This document shows positions 60,971 to 64,000 of a stretch of 64,000 nt of DNA, piece by piece (position 1 is the stretch's first letter; every line of letters begins with the position of its first letter). The notes under the pieces were generated by a model. That model saw nothing but the letters and a program-made list of their open reading frames with translations. It did no database searches and was not told where the DNA came from. Origin of the DNA: Hymenobacter properus (GTDB lineage: Bacteria > Bacteroidota > Bacteroidia > Cytophagales > Hymenobacteraceae); contig NZ_JADQDP010000002.1 in the NCBI RefSeq assembly GCF_015694735.1, forward strand, positions 1,302,001-1,366,000, read 5' to 3'. The translations under genes and the position numbers were made by a program.

Positions 60971-62365
60971 TTACTGCCCTGCCACCCGCCGCGCCAGTTC
61001 CTGGGCCAGGTCGGCCGCTTGCTGCCGGATTTCCGGAACGGCTGTCGATTCAAAATACGCCGGCCGCCGGCTGGGGCCCAGGGTAAACAGCGTGGTCGAC
61101 ACCCGGCCGTCGGCCCCGCGCAAGGCGCCGTGCGGGTCCGTCTGCATGCCCAAGCCCAGCGGGTCGGCCGCCAGGTGGCCCTTGTCGCGCAGGCTCATCA
61201 CCAGTGGGTCGGTGATGCGGCCGTAGTCGAGCAGGGGGCCGGCGCAGCACACCACGTGTTGGGCTGTGTGCCAATCATTAACCTCATTTCGGGGGCCGAT
61301 GCGCACGCGCAGCAAGTCGCCGTCGGGCAGTATTTCCCGCACCGACCCTGCCCGCAGCTGCACCAGGCCATTCGCCGTGAGGTCGGCCAGGGCGGCCGCA
61401 TTTTGCGGCGGGCTGCGGTGCCGGGCCACGGCCCACACGCTTGCCAAGTGCCGCAGAAAACGCCGCTGTTCCACCAGCGGCCACGCCGCCCAGATGCGGC
61501 CCAAATCGGGCCGCAGCGCATCCAGCACCGGTCGCCAGTCGATGCCCTGCGCCGCGGCGGCCCGCAAGTGCCTTTTAAAAATAGCCAGCATGCCCGCTAC
61601 GGTGGTTTCGGCAGCCAATTCAGGATAAAAGTTCGGATAGGGGGCCACGACGGGGCCGTGGGCGCTGGGCCAGCGGCCGTGGCGGGCCACCACCGTCACG
61701 GGGGCGCGGTGGTCGTCGTGGTGCAGGGCCAGCAGCACGTCTACCGCCGTCAGGCCCGAGCCGATGAGCAGCACCGAGTCATCGGGCCCGATGCGACGCA
61801 GGTTGCCGGTGGCCCAGGGGTCGGCGTGGTAGCCGGGGTGGTGCAGGTAGCGGTGGTCGGGCCCGGCCGGGGGCGGGGGCGGGAAGTTGCCCAAAGCCAG
61901 CACCACGTAATCGCTGCGAAGTTGGGTGCCGTCGGCCAGCACCATGTTGCGCTGGCCCGAGGGCAGGAGCGGGGCCGTGACGGCCGTGCTGCGGTGCCAC
62001 TGCAAATTCGGCGGAGCGGTGGTCAGAACGGCGGCCAGTTCCTCACGCAGGTAGCGGCCGTAGGTGGCACGGGAGGCAAACTCCGGTACTCCGGTGGCAC
62101 TTTCGGGCTGGGTTTGCAGCCAGTTGGCAAAATGCGCGGGCGCGTCGGGGTAAAGGCTCAGGCCGCCAGGGCGCACGTTGAGCAAGTATTCGGGCCGCCG
62201 GGCGGTGTAAGCCAAGCCGGGGCCCGGCACGTCGCGCGGCTCGATGAGATGAATTTCGGCCCCAGCCAGGGCGGGCTGCTTTCGCAGTTGCAGCACCAGC
62301 GCTGTGCCCGCGAAGCCGCCGCCTACAACGGTGATGACGGGAGAGGCGGGCTGGGTCACAGGCAC
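60971..62365 (-). CDS. FAD/NAD(P)-binding oxidoreductase
   Basis: This protein of about 464 residues has an N-terminal FAD-binding Rossmann motif (VITVVGGGFAGTALVLQL), then RPEYLLNVRPGGLSLY, LRSDYVVLALGNFP and a second dinucleotide motif VLLIGSGLTAVDVLLAL. The pattern matches the HI0933/NAD_binding_9-like flavoproteins, whose substrates are mostly unknown. There is no ATG in a sensible place: GTG at 62365 (MPVTQPASP) or GTG at 62359 fits, whereas the longest frame begins at a TTG inside palindrome J and encodes repeat-derived GSAQHDV. It is downstream of hldD on the same strand, with palindrome J between. Confidence 0.85.
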   Translation of the reverse strand: MPVTQPASPVITVVGGGFAGTALVLQLRKQPALAGAEIHLIEPRDVPGPGLAYTARRPEYLLNVRPGGLSLYPDAPAHFANWLQTQPESATGVPEFASRATYGRYLREELAAVLTTAPPNLQWHRSTAVTAPLLPSGQRNMVLADGTQLRSDYVVLALGNFPPPPPAGPDHRYLHHPGYHADPWATGNLRRIGPDDSVLLIGSGLTAVDVLLALHHDDHRAPVTVVARHGRWPSAHGPVVAPYPNFYPELAAETTVAGMLAIFKRHLRAAAAQGIDWRPVLDALRPDLGRIWAAWPLVEQRRFLRHLASVWAVARHRSPPQNAAALADLTANGLVQLRAGSVREILPDGDLLRVRIGPRNEVNDWHTAQHVVCCAGPLLDYGRITDPLVMSLRDKGHLAADPLGLGMQTDPHGALRGADGRVSTTLFTLGPSRRPAYFESTAVPEIRQQAADLAQELARRVAGQ

Positions 62366-62390
62366 GGGCGGGAAAGCGAATAGTAAAAGA

Positions 62391-62488
62391 AGAACGTCAT
62401 GCTGAGCGGAGCCCAAGCATCTCTACCGCAATAGTAAATGAATACTTGCGCAGTAGAGATGCTTCGGCTGCGCTCAGCATGACGTTCT
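62391..62488. repeat. Palindromic repeat J, family 1a
   Basis: Arms 62391-62426 and 62453-62488 (36 nt) are inverse copies with two mismatches. It starts 21 bases after the hldD stop and ends 25 bases before the start of the flavoprotein gene. Confidence 0.95.
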
Positions 62489-62509
62489 GCATAGCTTGGC
62501 ATCAATATG

Positions 62510-63478
62510 TTACAGGTAACGGCCCGGCAGCAGGTAATTCTGTACGTAGTCTTGAATGCCATCTTCCAGTCGGGTAAACGGCTGAGCGTAGCCAATGCTT
62601 TTAAGCTTGCTCATGTCGGCCTCGGTGAAGTATTGGTACTTGTCCCGAATGTCCTCGGGCGTGTCCTTAAACTGAATATCAGCCGTGCGGCCCAGCGCCT
62701 GGAATGTGTTCAGGGCCAAATCCAGGAAGGTGCGGGCCTGGCCGCTGCCCAGGTTGTAGATGCCGGAGTGCGTGCGGTGATTCAGCAGGAAAAGGCACAC
62801 TTCCACCACATCCTTCACGTACACAAAGTCGCGCATCTGGCCGCCGTCGGTGTAGTCGGGGTTGTGCGACCGGAACAGCATCATCGAGCCGGTTTGCTGA
62901 ATCTGGTGGAAGGCGTGGAATATCACCGAGGCCATGCGGCCCTTGTGGTACTCGTTGGGGCCATACACGTTAAAAAATTTCAGCCCGGCCCAGAAATAGG
63001 GCTTCTCTTCCTGCTGCAAGGCCCAGTTGTCGAAGTCGTTTTTCGAGTCGCCGTAGGGGTTCAGCGGGCGGTAGAGCGGGAACAGGGCCTCGTCGGTATC
63101 GGTGTAGCCCAGGGTGCCGTCGCCGTAGGTTGCGGCCGAGGAGGCGTACACCAATGGCAGGTTGTACTGCACGCAGGCCCGCCACATCTGCTTGGAATAG
63201 TTGAGGTTGAGCAGGTCGAACACGGCCGGGTCCATCTCTGTGGTGTCGGTGCGGGCGCCAAGGTGGAAGATGAACTCCACCTGCTCGTGGTTGGCATCAA
63301 GCCACTCGAAGAATGTTTCGCGGTCGACGTACTCGCGCAGCTTCTTGCCTTCGATGTTGGGCAGCTTCTTCGCGATGGAAAAATTGTCCACCACCACGAT
63401 GTCGTTGAAATTGGCGGCGTTGAGGCGGGAAACAAGGCAGCTGGCAATGAAGCCGGCCGCGCCGGTGACTACTATCAT
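62510..63478 (-). CDS. hldD: ADP-L-glycero-D-manno-heptose 6-epimerase
   Basis: This 322-residue SDR-family epimerase converts ADP-D-glycero-D-manno-heptose to the L-glycero form used in the lipopolysaccharide inner core. The NADP-binding motif TGAAGFIAS is at 5-13. Also visible are VVVDNFS, the HldD-typical IFHLGARTDTTEMDP, SSAATYGDG and YGDSKNDFDNWA (catalytic Tyr and Lys in YGDSK), then FKFFNVYGPNEYHKGRMASV-like KFFNVYGPNEYHKGRMAS. Length is normal. The start at 63478 (MIVVTG) is set by the first Rossmann strand and by a promoter box 22 bases upstream; the longer reading would cross that box. Confidence 0.93.
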   Translation of the reverse strand: MIVVTGAAGFIASCLVSRLNAANFNDIVVVDNFSIAKKLPNIEGKKLREYVDRETFFEWLDANHEQVEFIFHLGARTDTTEMDPAVFDLLNLNYSKQMWRACVQYNLPLVYASSAATYGDGTLGYTDTDEALFPLYRPLNPYGDSKNDFDNWALQQEEKPYFWAGLKFFNVYGPNEYHKGRMASVIFHAFHQIQQTGSMMLFRSHNPDYTDGGQMRDFVYVKDVVEVCLFLLNHRTHSGIYNLGSGQARTFLDLALNTFQALGRTADIQFKDTPEDIRDKYQYFTEADMSKLKSIGYAQPFTRLEDGIQDYVQNYLLPGRYL

Positions 63479-63500
63479 GGGGGCGGGGGTTGGAACGGGG

Positions 63501-63508
63501 CAAAGGTA
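63501..63508 (-). promoter_or_regulatory. Minus-strand -7 box (TACCTTTG) of hldD
   Basis: The plus-strand CAAAGGTA is TACCTTTG on the minus strand, a full match to TAnnTTTG, 22 bases before the hldD start. Confidence 0.65.
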
Positions 63509-63532
63509 AACCGTCGCGCCGGGTAGCACGCC

Positions 63533-63540
63533 TACCTTTG
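63533..63540 (+). promoter_or_regulatory. Plus-strand -7 box (TACCTTTG) of the binding lipoprotein gene
   Basis: This is a full match to TAnnTTTG, ending only four bases before the ATG at 63545. Transcription would start at or next to the start codon, implying a leaderless or nearly leaderless mRNA. It is arranged back to back with the hldD box. Confidence 0.65.
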
Positions 63541-63544
63541 CCGC

Positions 63545-64000
63545 ATGCGTTTTCTGTTGCTGCTTTTACCGCTGGCGTGGCTGGCAAGTTGCCAGTCCGA
63601 ATCGAAACCCGCTGCCCCCGTGGCCGTGCACGACGGCCTGGGCCGGGCCCTCACCCTGCCCGCGCACCCGCGCCGCGTGCTGGCCCTGGCCCCCAGCATG
63701 ACCGAAATGCTTTACGCCGTGGCCGATACCGCCACCATCGTGGCCCGGTGCCCACAAGACAATTTCCCCGCCGCCGTACTCCGCAAGCCCGTCGTCAACA
63801 ACTATCCGCTCGACCTGGAGCGCCTTGTCACGCTCAAGCCCGAGGTTGTGTTCACCGTCGAAGGCATCACGTCGGTTGATGATGCCAAGCGCCTGCAGGA
63901 CCTGGGCATTCCGGTGTATTATATGCGCTTTCGCAAAGTAGAAGATGTATTTGCGGGCATGGAAAAGTTGGGCCGTCTGCTCGGCCGTCCGGCGCAGGGC
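63545..64000 (+). CDS. ABC-transporter periplasmic binding lipoprotein (BtuF/FepB-like), 3' truncated by window edge
   Basis: At least 152 residues are present, and the frame is still open at the right edge. The lipoprotein signal is MRFLLLLLPLAWLASC (lipid-attachment Cys16). The mature part follows the TroA/BtuF class III binding-protein pattern: VHDGLGRALTLPAHPRRVLALAPSMTEMLYAV, DNFP, then YPLDLERLVTLKPEVVFT, LGIPVYYM and the start of the long connecting helix (KVEDVFAGMEKLGRLLG). Such proteins bind cobalamin, haem or ferric siderophores for an ABC importer. The ligand cannot be told from this fragment, and permease and ATPase genes may lie beyond the edge. Confidence 0.88.
   Translation, partial: MRFLLLLLPLAWLASCQSESKPAAPVAVHDGLGRALTLPAHPRRVLALAPSMTEMLYAVADTATIVARCPQDNFPAAVLRKPVVNNYPLDLERLVTLKPEVVFTVEGITSVDDAKRLQDLGIPVYYMRFRKVEDVFAGMEKLGRLLGRPAQG

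Overview
The window is about 65% G+C, densely coded, and looks like the chromosome of a Hymenobacter-type member of the Bacteroidota (Cytophagales). The basis is two SusC/SusD pairs, two proteins ending in type IX secretion sorting domains (YPNP-type tails), many lipoproteins with the LxxC pattern, upstream boxes of the Bacteroidota TAnnTTTG type, and an almost complete lack of Shine-Dalgarno sites. No rRNA, tRNA, CRISPR array, prophage, transposase or transcription-factor gene was found. Genes run off both ends: a DUF4468-like secreted protein on the left and an ABC-transporter binding lipoprotein on the right.

Layout. 1-4.8 kb: secreted proteins, including a large T9SS pectate lyase and an outer-membrane barrel protein. 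4.9-7.2 kb: a translationally coupled dipeptide epimerase and beta-lactamase-like hydrolase. 7.2-13.7 kb: a DCC oxidoreductase divergent from an HTTM membrane protein, two small lipoproteins, a lipase-like hydrolase, a tailed metallo-beta-lactamase-fold protein and a flavin reductase-like protein. 13.8-28.1 kb (all minus strand): a peptide-scavenging block of an M28 peptidase, two S9 peptidases, three tandem DUF885 zincin-like proteins, an S12 hydrolase broken by one amber codon, and a lipoprotein. 28.3-34.1 kb: a T9SS adhesin-like protein divergent from a GH3 (NagZ-like)/beta-lactamase fusion. 34.2-37.5 kb: an acyl-CoA ligase, a secreted protein and proC. 37.7-47 kb (minus): an amino-sugar block in transcription order nagB/PIG-L fusion, susC, susD, anmK, NagX-like membrane protein. 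47.3-53.5 kb (plus): a second susC-susD-lipoprotein operon. 53.6-64 kb: mixed genes, including a GHL10 glycosidase-like protein, a rhomboid protease, a TerB-like protein, a quinone oxidoreductase-like protein, a FAD-dependent oxidoreductase and hldD.

The most notable non-gene signal is a set of palindromic elements. Ten copies of one family, in two arm subtypes, have 27-44 nt arms; one element of each of four other types (K, L, O, P) has arms of 12-39 nt. Every one of these lies 4-24 nt after a stop codon, nearly always between co-directional genes. Two further palindromic elements sit inside reading frames without breaking them, adding roughly 25-34 residues to a lipase-like hydrolase and to the GH3/beta-lactamase fusion. 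The gene content suggests a cell that secretes polysaccharide- and protein-degrading enzymes, imports the products through SusCD pumps and recycles cell-wall amino sugars. That system-level reading is inference. All family assignments were made by eye from motifs.
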